DNA of 64,000 nt. Origin: Ananas comosus. Lineage: Eukaryota; Streptophyta; Magnoliopsida; Poales; Bromeliaceae. Under the pieces are notes generated by a model. That model was not told the origin of the DNA. It ran no database searches and worked only from the letters and a program-made list of their open reading frames with translations. Location of the stretch: positions 1,965,387 to 2,029,386 of the forward strand of contig NC_033633.1 in the NCBI RefSeq assembly GCF_001540865.1, written 5' to 3'. This document shows, in pieces, positions 38,901 to 51,034 of the stretch. Positions within the stretch are counted from its first letter, which is position 1. Each line of letters begins with the position of its first letter. Position numbers and translations under genes: made by a program.

Positions 38901-39441
38901 AGTGCTTTTCACCATGTATTTTACCACTGTGGGAGACAAAGCAAACCAAAATGGCATCTCACACCCATATTTACATCAACACCTTTTAATAGAAGAATCA
39001 TATACATATAACATATTCAAATATTCCAATTAAAATAGAACTCTCACACCCCACAAAAGTACTACAACACCATCATATCCCCACAAGCATCTCTCACCCA
39101 TGTGATGAGAAGTGGGGGAGCTACAAACAATGACTAAAATAAAATCTAATAATAAGATGTCCTTGGCACCTTCACCAAAAACCAAATATATATAATACAC
39201 CCGTCTAATTATATTAATACATCCATATAATTTTATGTTTGTATTAATATAATCTCCCTACTAATTAATTATGGTTTGTAGAGAGGGACTTAGCGGGTGC
39301 TAAAAGTGGAGCAACCTCTGCATAGCCAAATTCCTCTCTCTCCCTCTCTCTCTAAAATGAGGAAAAAGAAAATGTACACATATATATATGTATATTGCAA
39401 ACTAGCTAGCCAGTAGTAAATAAATATAATTAATTTTTTAT

Positions 39442-40641
39442 TTAAAATTGGCCGCCCTCGAAGGTCTGGCCGAATTGCCAGTTGGCCGGGGCGACGTTGT
39501 AGCTGGTGATGGTGCGGCCGTCGCTGGCGGTGACCTGGAAGGAGAGGGACTGGCCGTCGAGGTACGAGTTGCTCTGCCAGTTCTGGCCCCAGTTGCGGGA
39601 CATCGGCTGCCACCCCGTGTTCGACCCCTTGATCGACACAGCGTGCACGTCGCCCGCGCCCGCCACGTTCGTGATCAGCACCAGGTTGAAGTACGAGTGA
39701 CCGTTGACGGTGAATCGGACACCGCCTTTCTTTACGCAGGGCACCCTGCAGTCCCAGAATTACAAAAGTTATAAAAAGAGTGGATTTTGTGACAGATATC
39801 TGGGCCCAAGAAGATCACCACATCCCCATGTTGAGTCCGGGCCAGAAGTGGACCCAAACCTAGACTAGGACTTGGTCCCACTTAACTACAAATTTATGGT
39901 ACAAAAGATGTAGTTTAATATTTGACATGAAGCTAGTTTAATCCAAACCGAGCTAATTTAGATTGGGTTCGAGCCATGGGCTAGCTAAATAAGTCAACGT
40001 ATATGATAGTAAATCTCACCTTCTGTAGGCCACGGGTACGATTCCCGCACGGTACTGAGCAATTTGGAGGAATGCCGGCTCGGCCATGTCGAAGTGCGGG
40101 CGGGGAGGGTTGCACCACCCGCCGTCGTCACTCGGGAGGCCGTAATTCGGGGGGCAGAAGTTCGTAGCGGTCACTATGATCGAGCCAGGCAGGCACCACT
40201 GCGGGTCATCGTCGCACCGCATCTCGTAGCACGACCCGCAGCTAAGGCCGTCATTGAACAGCGCGGTGCTCAGGGCTGCGGTGTTCGTCCCGTACCCCTG
40301 GCTGTACAAGTTTCCGTACCCGCAAGCCCCTCCTGCATGATGCGACAAATAAAATCAACACACTTTTCAAAAAAAAAAAAAAAGAAAAAATAAAGTTACA
40401 AGTGTATTCGTCTTCAGATGCACGGGGAATTCTGTCACTGAGGAATGTCAGAACTAAGATGTGCAATTATATTTCTGGTCGAAAATGTTTAAAGAAATTA
40501 CCCATCGTGGCCGGACTCACACCTGGCGCCAGTAAAATGTCGCGGTGCGCGCCCTGCCTAAATCGCAAAGATCCCAAAGCTACCTCAAGAGGAAGAGAAA
40601 TGAAGGGAAGAAGAAACAAGAAAAGCCATAGAAGGAACCAT
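39442..40641 (-). CDS. Alpha-expansin (3 exons; exon 1 frame disturbed)
   Basis: Expansins loosen plant cell walls at acidic pH without hydrolysis. Exon 3 is 39745-39442, exon 2 40332-40020, exon 1 ends at 40502. Exons 2-3 are intact: [20 protein letters not shown], cysteine-rich CGSCYEMRC, the HFD motif in [12 protein letters not shown], and the C-terminal beta-sandwich domain with [15 protein letters not shown] and [14 protein letters not shown], ending QTFEGGQF. Exon 1 is abnormal. The frame that joins exon 2 encodes a hydrophobic leader ([17 protein letters not shown]) but has no ATG. The likely ATG (40641) is one base out of frame and meets a stop after 18 codons. In addition, the conserved HATFYGG..ASGTMGG stretch reads [17 protein letters not shown], as if three single bases were inserted. 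Sequencing error or real inactivation are both possible. Confidence 0.85.
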
Positions 40642-40689
40642 GACTGTCCAGTTGAGGATAACTAACAGAGAGAAAGAGCGTTATAAAGA

Positions 40690-40715
40690 GGGGGGGCGGG
40701 GGGGGGGGGGGGGGG
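40690..40715. repeat. Poly-G tract upstream of the expansin
   Basis: About 25 G interrupted by one C, ~50 bp upstream of the expansin ATG. TTTATAAC on the gene strand lies between them and could be a TATA element. Long G runs are prone to sequencing error. Confidence 0.85.
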
Positions 40716-40719
40716 AGGA

Positions 40720-43085
40720 TTGAAATTGTGTGGTGTGGGGTTTAGGGCTACTTGGTAGAGGAGAAAAAGATGAAGGAGAGGGTGCTAGTAATTGATAGAA
40801 AAGAGAGTGTGGCGGTAGCAGTATACATCAGTTTCTAAAAATAAAAAAAATTTCCTCTTTTTTTTTCTTTGCTTTTTAAATAATTTGTTATTTTATTTTT
40901 ATTTGTTATTTTTCATTTTTATTTTGTAGAAAATAGAAGAGACAACTTGGGTGTTCCACATTGTTGAAAGGGATTGGAGTAAATGGGGACAAAAGGGGGA
41001 GCACATGCAAATGTTTTGGGGGGGTTGGGAGTACCAACCACTAAGGACCCTCATGTGGGGCCCACTACCTCCCCTCACCCACATGCACTCTTTCAACATT
41101 TTCCTTTTTTATTTTATTTTGTTATTTTATTTTATTTTTTGAAAAAGAATTATAGTTTTCTTTTTCTTTTTAAGATTGAATAAAAGTTCTCCTCTTGTGT
41201 TATTCACCCAAATGTGTGAGGGGTTAAGAGTAACTCACAATGAAGGAGAACTTTTTCCATTAGTTCAAAATGTATCATCTAGTTTTCGACAGAAATTAAT
41301 ATAAGATTATTTTATAAACAACAAGCTGATAAGAACAAATTACATGGTAGTAAAATATTTTAGAATTTTACTGCGATATAGTTTATATAAGAGAGTACTG
41401 AATTATCCTATCTATCAAGCGATTTCTATCGAAAAAATTTAAAAAAAAATTCTGCCTATGAGACAAAGTCTTTGTTTACTTTGAATCAAAAGGCAAGTGA
41501 AATTTGCAAAAGCATTATGTTGACTAGGGCTTTTTGGAGGTTTTCATATAATTTCGTAAAAAATAAAAAATATAATACAGTTAGTAAAAACATATTTCTT
41601 TCATAAATGTGATCATAAGTTAATTCTATGCCTAGTGGAATAGACTTTAAATTTTATTTCAGTCAACTGAATATCCACGCTGCTGACTGTTTAAAAAAAA
41701 AAGGAGAAGAAAAATATTAAAAAAAACTATATATATGCAAAATAATGAATACACTTTTATTTTCACTACTAATTGCCACCAATTAAGATCAATATCACCA
41801 AAATCTCCAAATTATTTACATTAATAATGTGGTCTCAATTTTCTCTTGCTTTTTTTCATTTATAATAACCCAATAAATTGAGGTCCTTGCNCACAAATAA
41901 AAAAAAAAAAAAAAAAAAAAAAAAAGGTTTCATACACTTGTGAAATATTTCCATCAAAAGTCCTTGTGAGTTGGTTACTCATGTACTACATATACTACCA
42001 TTGACTTTGTTTATATTAAAGAGTACTATATATGTCAATATATATACTACAAATTACAATAAAAGAACTTTGTTGAAACCGTATATGAATATCTTTTGGT
42101 GATTCTTTATCATAAATCCATCCAAAATAATTTGTAGTATTTACACATTGTAATTAATGTATCTAGCTACAAAATCTTTATATGTTTATAAATATGAAAG
42201 ATTTATATTTATTTCAAATATTATTGGCGTGCCATATTTGTACAATTAATTAATGATGTATTGTACATTAATAAACCCTTCTTTTCAATAATATATATAT
42301 ATATAGTAATGTAGATGCAGTACTTTTTACAGTAATGTTACTAACTTTTTGTTTTAGATTAGAAATGCCTGTAAGTTTTTATCTTTTTATATGATTTTTA
42401 AAACTTTTTTTTTCAAAAAATACCTTTTGGTGCATTTTCTACAAAAATCTAAGAATATTTTGGCAGCAATTTTAACATTTATTGTCTTTTTCTTTAAATA
42501 AAATATTTCGAGATTCTACTAAAAGATGATAAACACATTTTCAGTCACAAAACTGTTTTTTGAGATATTTTTTAGAAAAATAAATTTCTAGTGAAAAAGA
42601 ATTTTCACCGGTTTGACTTTTTAGAAAATATCTTAGAAATTAGTTTTCTGGCTGAAAAAAAAAAAATTGTTTGTCCAGATTCGAGAAAAAATAGTTTTCT
42701 TAAAAAATTTTTAGAAAAGTTTTATTTCTTTTTCTTATTTTTTATATGAAAAACGAAAGCTATGGAAAAAATGGTTTTTGTGATTTTTTTTTTCAGACAA
42801 TAATTTTTCACTATTTTTTGGAGGAACCAAACAAACCCTAAATAGACACATTCTTTTATCATACAGTATGAATTCTTTTAAATGTACTTCTTCTTTTTTT
42901 TTTTTAAATCTCTCTCTTAATTTTCAAACTATTATTATACATAATACAAAAGAATTAGGGGCATGGTGATGAGATCGTGATTAATGGACGGCCATAAATG
43001 GTTGTTGGTTCAATTAGGTAGTGGCTCACATGAAGCAAGGGTTTATTTGGTGGGCAGGTGATGGGTGCATGGGAGGTTTGACGAG
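40720..43085. other. AT-rich intergenic spacer, no gene recognised
   Basis: Promoter flank of the expansin followed by AT-rich sequence with long A/T runs and an N at 41891. The frames at 40899-41183 are low complexity. No RNA gene or conserved coding pattern seen. Confidence 0.55.
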
Positions 43086-43089
43086 TAAA

Positions 43090-44330
43090 TGTGCACTTCA
43101 AGCACCAAATCACTATTACCCATTTGCGCTATAATTTAGGATTCGAGCTTTCGACTTTGGGTTTACTTTATATAAGTTTCTGGGGGTGTTCGGTGGCCGA
43201 TTTTGAGGTAAGAGTTCGAACCTCAGAATGTGCTAGACTTTGGAATTGCAAGCACCAAATCCCTAGTGTCGTATAATTTGGGATTCGAGCTTTCGTTGGG
43301 TTTAGTTTATATGAGTTTCTGGAGGTGTTCGGTGGCCGAGTTTGAGGTCGGAGTTCGAACCTTAGTATATATGTGCTAAGCTTTAGAATTTCAAGCCCCA
43401 AATCACGAGTACTCATTTGTGCTATAATTTAAGATTCGAGTCTTCGACTTTGGGTTTTCTTTATATAAGTTTTTCGGGGTGTTCAGTGGTTGATTTTGAC
43501 GTAGGAGTTCGAACCTCATTATGTGCTGAACTTTGAAATTTCAAGCGCTAAATCACTAGTACTCATTTGTCCTGTACTTCGGAATTCCAGCTTTCGTTGG
43601 GTTCAGTTTATATGAGCTTTTTGGAGTGTTCAGTGGCCGATCTTGAGGTCGGAGTTCGAACCTCAGTACGTGCTAAACTTTAGAATTTCAAGTGCCAAAT
43701 CACGAGTACTCATTTGTGCTATAATTTGGGATTCGAGTCTTTGACTTTGGGTTTACTTTATATTAAGTTTTTGGGACTGCTCAATGAGCGACCTTGAGGC
43801 TGGAGTTCAAACCTCTGTGTGCGCCAAAATTTGGAATTTTAAGCGTCCAAATCACTAGTACCCATCTGTGTTAAGATTTGGGATATTGAGTCTTTGACTT
43901 TGGGTTTGGTTTATATACGCTTTTGAAGATGATCCGTGACCAATCTTGAGGTCAGAGTTTGAACCTCCGTGCATGCTAAAATTTGGAATTTGAAGCGTCC
44001 AAATCACTAGTACTCATCTATACTATAATTTGGGATTTTGAGTCTTCGACTTTTGAATTTGATTTATAAACATTTTTGGGAGGCAGACGTTGAGATCTGA
44101 ATTCGAACCTCAGAGTTTGAACCTCCGTGCGTGCTAACATTTCGAATTTCGAGCACCAAATCACTAATACTCGTCTCTGTTAAATCTAGGAGTTCGTACC
44201 TCGGAGTTCGTACCTCCTACGTTGGGTTTAGTTTATGCCACTCTTGATGTCAGAGTTCGAGCCTTCGTATCTACTAAAATTTGAAAATTTTGAGCCTCAA
44301 AATTCAAACTTATTTTACATAGGTGGTTGG
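43090..44330. repeat. Tandem array, ~9 units of ~148-150 bp
   Basis: The landmark CAAGCACCAAATCACTA-type motif recurs at about 43097, 43248, 43392, 43540, 43688, 43840, 43992, 44152 and 44295. Each unit also has GATTCGAGTCTTCGACTTTG, TTTATATAAGTTTTT, GTTCAGTGGCCGATCTTGAG and GGAGTTCGAACCTCAG. Units diverge and carry indels, more so toward the right end. The GTTCGAACC core resembles a tRNA B box, with TGGCCGA upstream, but the spacing is too short for a tRNA. Confidence 0.85.
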
Positions 44331-45332
44331 AAGTGTATGGGGCCTATGAGCAGAGTAAAAAGAAAAAAGAAAATACTAAATATAATTTAGCGTTAGGTGA
44401 GTTTTGGGAGTACCATATATGTGTTTATATATGCACGGTACCTGTCCTTTTTCGATTGAGTCCTCACAACTTTTAATTATAAATATCAAATAATTTTACT
44501 CAAAAAAGATAAAAAATTTTATTAAATACATTGGTATGATTTCATCAAATTTAACCCCCCCAAAATTTCTTTTCTTTTCTTTTTTCTCTTCCCTTAGAGT
44601 TGCCGGTAACAGGATCGCTCAACTAGTACCACCAACGTAGTGCTCCACCAATCTCCCTGCGCACTAATGCCTGCGAACAGCAGCGCGGTGCACCGTTTGA
44701 GCTAGGTGCAATATTAAAAAATTAATTATTTTAATATATGTTATTAAATAATTAAATCCTTTTTTTCATTCCACTTTTACATACCTCTTGGGGAGTTGAT
44801 ATCCTCAAAACCCTTTATCTGGGGAATCGAAATTCAACAATANNTATATATATATATATATATTTAAAACCATAGTAAAAAATTTAAATTGGCGAATTAA
44901 ACCTCATTAATAAGTCAAAATCATCACCAAAATATTTACAGTACATAATTCAAACTTTTTAGACCAAAAAATAATTTTTAATATAAAACAGTTTTTAATG
45001 TATCCCCTTCTAAGTTCTAATTAATTAATTTGGGGACAACATTATGATTTGCAGGAATAAAACTGGGAGAACCTTAACATAATCAGATGAATAGTCCACA
45101 TCTAACTCCCGCCCCACAATTAAATAATAAATAATAAATAAATACACACTTGATTTATTTTCAAATTTTATTTTATTATAAATTTCCCATTCAAAGTATT
45201 TTATATTGTTAAAATTAAGTCACAAAAGCACAATTTAATCGACTAAATAGTGATGTGTCGCTAGTGTGAAGGTTACGCGACAGTGTTGTGATTAATAACG
45301 TGACAATTGAAACTTATAATAAATTAAATTTT
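44331..45332. other. AT-rich spacer with assembly gap
   Basis: No gene recognised. NN at 44843-44844 abuts a TA microsatellite (44845-44863). Confidence 0.6.
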
Positions 45333-45630
45333 AGGGTAAACTTTAAATACCACTTAGGTGGTTTCGCACTTCTCACTTTAGTATCCTATTGTTTTCTCTG
45401 TTAATGTTTCGTTAAATTATATAAAAAAAAACTTCAGATATCCTGCCTAAGTTTATCAAATATTTATTTTAGTACTTTTTAATTTTAACTTTGTCACTAA
45501 TTAAATGAAAAGAAATTAGTGCAGGAGACAATAAAAAGAGAAAAATAAAATCACGAAGTACTAAATCGATACATTTTAAATTACAGGATATTAAAATAAA
45601 AAAGTGCGAAAACACACGGGTGAAATATCT
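45333..45630. mobile_element. Family-4 MITE
   Basis: Begins GGGTAAACTTTAAATACCAC, with GGTTTCGCACTTCTCACTTT. The right end has the inverse motifs AAAGTGCGAAAACACACGGG. Confidence 0.7.
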
Positions 45631-46030
45631 TGCGCTTCATAGTTTGAGGAACAAGAAGTGTAATTTAATATTTTAATATAAATCAATAAATAAATTTAAT
45701 TTATTTATCCATGAAAATGGTGGGCCCATGCGATGGTTAGGTGCACATGGGGTCCTGGACTTTGTGGCCAATCGAGCTATCAACTGGTCTATTTTTTTTT
45801 GGGTATTTTGGATGTAACCTAATTTCTACAAAATCAACCCCCACATGCATATGAATTGCAAAATCTTAGGGGTGGAGTGTTTTATGTGCATGTATATTTA
45901 TTATTATAATTGTGACACAAGGAGATATACTTATGTGTTATGTCCAAATGCATATAATCCTGCATAAGACAAAAGGAGATGCCATGTGCAAGAGGAATAC
46001 AATCAACAGGGCCCCCGTAATGCTGCTTTC

Positions 46031-46298
46031 AGAAGCTCGGTGACGTGTTGGCATTAATAATAAGGCATAATTCGTGTGTGACTCAGCTCAAAAGTATTAA
46101 AACTTTTTCTGGACGTACTATTTTCTATAAGATTGATCTTTTAAGTTAATGGTATATAAGTTTGAGAGAAGCTGGGTGACGTGTTGGCATTAATAATATG
46201 GCATACTTCGTACGTGATTAAGCTCAAAAGTATTAAAACTCTTTCTGAACTATTTTTTATAATATCGATCTTTCAGATTAATGGTATATAAGTTTGAG
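46031..46298. repeat. Tandem duplication, period ~136 bp
   Basis: AGAAGCTCGGTGACGTGTTG at 46031 and AGAAGCTGGGTGACGTGTTG at 46167, both followed by GCATTAATAAT, CTCAAAAGTATTAAAACT and ATGGTATATAAGTTTGAG. Confidence 0.85.
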
Positions 46299-46319
46299 CT
46301 AGGCTTGTGTGCTTTTAAA

Positions 46320-46770
46320 AACATCGGGGATATTCGTGCTATCAAATCATTTTTGATACTAAGGCTTCCGAATCGATGATCAGCTCAGTAGGCTTGATAC
46401 AGAGTATTTGAAATAGTTAGAAAATAAATTTCGTAATTTTTTTATATTATTTCACGTAGTCATTGAAAGGAGTCCAAAATCAACAATTTTAATGGTTGTG
46501 GTGAGCCGTTTGCAAGTCTAATAATATAAAAATATTCAAATCGCATAAAATTTTAATTAAAATTTTTTTATACTATATAAAACAAAGATCAATATATATA
46601 TTTCATCAAAAATTTTAGTGTCATATGATAACTTTTTTGTGAGATTTTTATTTTCAACTATCGATTTTAAACTCCTTCGTTCATTAAGTAAATGATATCA
46701 AGAACTGATAAAATTTATTTTCTAGATGTTTCAAGGAGACTCTCGTGCTTCTAAAAATACACGAGCCAAA
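46320..46770. mobile_element. Degenerate family-2 foldback MITE
   Basis: Left arm: TTCCGAATCGATGATCAGCT then GTTAGAAAATAAATTTCGTA. Right end: AAATTTATTTTCTAGATGTT, then GTGCTTCTAAAAATACACGAG. Tips are altered relative to other copies. Confidence 0.55.
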
Positions 46771-49635
46771 CTTTGTAACTCTTTTCAATTTTTATTTTAT
46801 GGTATAAATCATATTAGTATTATGTTTTTTTAAAAATTTTTGCATGTGACATAATTCAACTTATCGTCAATATTTAACAACATATATTTCCCTATTAATA
46901 ATATATAAGAGCAATATTTTGAAAAATGCACAGCATATGTTTCCGCAAAAGCAATGGAAATAGAGAATAGATTACACAAGATCTTCCAATGATGGGACGT
47001 GGTGTGATAATTATTCTTTCCACTAGATTATAGAAAATCTCCAAAAGGGTACGAATATTCTTGGACTTTTACCCATTATTTGTTGAGTTATTGTTTATAT
47101 TATCTTGTAATTTAATAATTGGCTCAAGTTCAATGAAGCGTAGACAAAGTGATTAGTAAAATCTTTGTCCTTGTAATATATTTAATTCTCCTCGAAAAGA
47201 TAAAACTATTGATCTTTTGTTTATTGTTAATTTAATTTCCAAAAACCAATATATACCATTTTGTTGAGTTCCTTGTATTGGCACCAAAGCACGGTTTTGG
47301 TTGACAAATAAAAAATTAGATAATTTTGATATAAAAACTCTAATTTAATACTTTTATTCTGCTTTAGAACAAACAAACATGTTTAAACATTATTAATTAG
47401 AGATGTTAATGGTTTTGACTTATGACTGATTTCAAAACTCCGGACCCGAAAGAAATTACTTCGATCTTTACCATATTTCGAAACATATCATACGTACACA
47501 AATTAAAATTTAAAGCAAATTCAATTTTCTTATATTACATAATAGAAAACCAGTTTGGGTTTGAATTCTGGTTCGGATTGAGTGCAAACAAAAATATATC
47601 ATACCCGAATCCGAACCCGAACGTGATGGGTTTTCGTTATCTATATCCATAATTGAAATAATATTTGTTTAGAATTGATAACTCATTGTGTTCAGATTCA
47701 AGTTTGGATAAAATTTCACGCATCTGTTTCCGCTTATTCATCATTCACAAAATAACACTGCACAAAAAGAAGAAAAATAATTCAGGTGGCCCCAATTTCA
47801 TGCAAGTGATTATGGACATGCAAACCGTCGACGTCCCAAAGTTGAAGTCATTAACTCTATAATAAATTGGTTGAAAAAGAGGCCAACAAATTAGGCAATG
47901 TGTTACATCAAAAGATTACCACTTTTTGAAGCTTTGGTACTTAATTTTGATCTTTTCCCTTTTTCCCCCTCACCTTTTTCCTTTTTCTTTTTCTTTTTCA
48001 CTTTAGTTATTGTAAGTCAATGTGATGAAAGATCAAGAATTAGGTTAGAAAAGTATTAGTGATTCTGCGTTCTTTGTCTCCTTTTTTTTTCGCTCAAAAT
48101 TGACTGGCACAGTATATTAAAAGTTGAACTCAGTACCTCTCAGAGAGCGAATGAGACCATCAAGATAACTTATTTAGTGGTCTCTCATATTTGCTGTACT
48201 AACTTGTAGTGTTAGTGCTGAAGAATTATTGCACGTGTCTGATTCCTGAAAAAAGCATGGAATACTGTTTTCGAAAAAAAAATTATGAAAAATATATACT
48301 ATTTTTTCACCGTTTTTATTTTCAGGATAAAAAATTTGAAAACAAATATACTACGTTTTCTAAATCTAGGAAAAATTTTTTTTTCTAAAAAAACTATTTT
48401 TCCCTAGGAACCAGGTGGATGAAAACTGCTTTCCGGACAGAAAACTGTTTTCCAGAATATTTTTCCAGAAGCCAAACACCCACTAAAGGATATCATTTTA
48501 ACGCATTAAATGTGTTTGAAATTCTTAATTAGTAAAACAAACAATTTTTGCCAAAATTACTGATCTTCTCATTGATCTTTGGCATAATTGTGCTCATTAC
48601 ATGTTCTTGCACTCTAGATATGTGACACCTTATTTGGTTATAAATATGTTTTGCTGTGCCAAAAGAGACCAATCTTAGACATATAAAATTAAATTGGATG
48701 TAGCATTGCTCTTTTCCAAATAGTGTGCAACTAACTTAGGCATCATACATGTAAAAAGAAACTTAATTTGAAGTTTTTATGAAGAGTAATATCATTATAT
48801 ATTTTATATACAAAATCCCTATGTTTTCACCAATCCACATATATATAAGCCTATTTTTCCATTACATTTTCTTGATCTCTCTTCAACTTCTTGCAACTTA
48901 CGTTATCAAATTTAATTCTTGTTGCAATAAAACCAAAAGGAATTACAAAGGGATCGAGCTCATGACTAGGAAGAACATAAAACATTATATGCAGTTCAAA
49001 TTAAAAGGAAAAAAGTGGCCTAGCCCTTGAAATTTATTGTCAAAATGCCCAAGCACACTTGGATGCAACATTTTTAATATGCATGGGCCATCTAAAAATC
49101 CATTCAATCAAGAGAACACCTCACCCGCAAGGCATGTGGATTCTATCCATCAACCCTATGTGTTGGTTAGGAGAAAATTATTCCCTCGACTTCGTCCGTC
49201 ACGTCAGCTGTGAACCGCCCAGCTATCTGCCATTCATCGCACCGCTCTTCATAAGTCGCAACCGTTCGATGACTGATGTGGCGGACCAGGTCCGGGTGAT
49301 AACTTCGCGTCGGTTAGAGTCTAAGGACACATGCAATGCCCCCTTTGAAAGGGCCACTCAGTTCAAAATGGTCCCTCCTGAGCAGGGTTCTGGAGTTGGA
49401 GCTATTCAAATGAGTGGTTCTGATCCCTTGCTTTCAATGAACATTGGCTAGAGGACGGGGCAAGTGCAAAACGTAGGCAAATGTTGCCTCCATTGCTAGG
49501 GTTTTTGTGTCCAAACACCCATGTGGTGGTGGGGCTATCCATGACATTGGCTACAAATAGTTGGGTGGAGAGGCCCATCCACATTAGTATTTGATTTGAT
49601 CACTCTCACTTGGAGAGATCGTCTATGCGTGGTGC
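46771..49635. other. Intergenic; unidentified GC-richer island at 49060-49600
   Basis: Mostly AT-rich with no gene. From about 49060 to 49600 composition shifts and a 130-aa plus frame (49059-49451) is open, including RVITSRRLESKDTCNAPFER. I do not recognise it. A TE fragment or old gene remnant is possible. Confidence 0.4.
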
Positions 49636-49790
49636 GTTTTTGAGAGAGACAGAGAGAAAGGCAGCAAACTATTTGCTTCGTTTATTTTTTTAGAAATGAG
49701 CCGAGCAGCCCGAAATATGAAGCAAATAAACTTTGGATTTGAAATCTCGAATACCGATCATCAAGTTCTTAGCCAACTGCGATAGATAGT
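49636..49790 (-). mobile_element. SINE copy (same family as 60022-60183)
   Basis: On the minus strand: TCGCAGTTGGCTAAGAACTT, GATGATCGGTATTCGAGATT, then GCTCATTTCTAAAAAAATAA and a CTCTCT-rich tail. This follows the order of the 60-kb SINE. Box A and box B are weakened. Confidence 0.6.
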
Positions 49791-50359
49791 TTGCCTCTCT
49801 AGCTCTCTCTACTATTACTAATGGACCGGCCATGTGATCTCTATGTAGAATGTATGGTACACACCTTAATTTTCTTAGGTTCTTGGAAAGGTGCTTCTCA
49901 CCTCCCATTAATTGTGAGGAGGCTTCAAAGAAGCATGAGCACGACAAAAAGGGGGGAGGAGGGAAAAGAAATTGGAAAGTTAGATAGGGACAGCAATGAG
50001 GGTCACCTACTTGGTTTGCCCCAATGAAGAGCAAATTGTTTTGTGCCATTGATTCATATCATGTGTTTGTTGGCTATTTATTATTAACTAAAAGAGGACC
50101 AATTTTTTGGCCTGCGATAATATGCCCAAAAGACTAAAGGTTGAGTTGGGTAAGTCTAATAAGTTAAGTGCGGCTGCAGTCCACAATAGACCTAACGGCA
50201 AGAGACCCGACCTAGCATCCAGATGGTTGAGTTTGGTTAAAGCCCGTGAGGGCTAGCGCGGCTGAACTCTTAAGTGCGATAAGTTCGCCCTTCTTATCAG
50301 CACGTATTTTTTGGATGGTTGGTTTGCGCTTACGATCCACAGTATTTTCGTAACAATCT

Positions 50360-50785
50360 TATGCTTATTTGTATAATTTGAAATAGCCTAGATAAATTTT
50401 GTGATCTACTATTAATGATATCAGACATTATTTCTAAATAGTTTAAATAGTTTAGATCATGTTCAACGATATCGATCATCGATGGAAGCTCGATTATCAA
50501 AAAAATTTGATAGTAATCCGAGTCGTTTATTATATATTTCAAATGCTTCAGATCAAATCTAACGGATTCAATCGTCGATTTGGAAGTGCTGGCATCGAAA
50601 ATGACTTGATAACACTGACGTCATTGTACTTCTAAAAGTACACATGTTTAGCTCTCTGGCTGGGGTGCTTTTACAAGCACCAAGGTATTGGTGCTATATA
50701 ATTTTTGGAGGCTTCATCGAAAACAACAAATCGGTAATAATACAGTTCGTTTGTTATCAATAGTATTTTAGTCCAACTACATACA
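50360..50785. mobile_element. Composite remnants of family-2 and family-1 MITEs
   Basis: The right part of a family-2 foldback (ATCTAACGGATTCAATCGTC, GGCATCGAAAATGACTTGAT, ACTTCTAAAAGTACAC) is followed by family-1-like TGCTTTTACAAGCACCAAGG and GTTATCAATAGTATTTTAGT. Confidence 0.5.
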
Positions 50786-51034
50786 TATATACATATATAT
50801 CACTATATTCTTTGAAGTCGTTAAAATAGCAAACCGAAATTTTTAATCTGCAGCATAACTGGGCTCGACGATATCTGTAATTGTTAGAATAGTTCCAGGA
50901 AGAGTGATGCAACAAGTACATAAAATGAGTTAAACATAACCATAAACATTTTACTGTCTAAACTTTTTTGTGCAAAGTTCACATAAGCTAATTAAAAACA
51001 TACATCAATTATCAAATTTGAACAATATAAAGTC

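Larger units (their letters stand above)
37480..39441. other. Intergenic between MACPF and expansin genes
   Basis: MACPF 3' untranslated region, then spacer. It holds an exon-like fragment (38317-38517) and an imperfect duplication (38525-38900). The frame at 37765-37971 (68 aa) is not recognised. Confidence 0.5.

Noticed and set aside
43201..44110. tRNA genes suggested by GTTCGAACC motifs
   Set aside because: The spacing to any A-box-like sequence is only about 17 bases, no cloverleaf can be drawn, and the motif repeats with the ~150-bp array.
49059..49451. 130-aa frame as a gene
   Set aside because: No recognised domain and no splice or promoter context; described only as an unidentified island.
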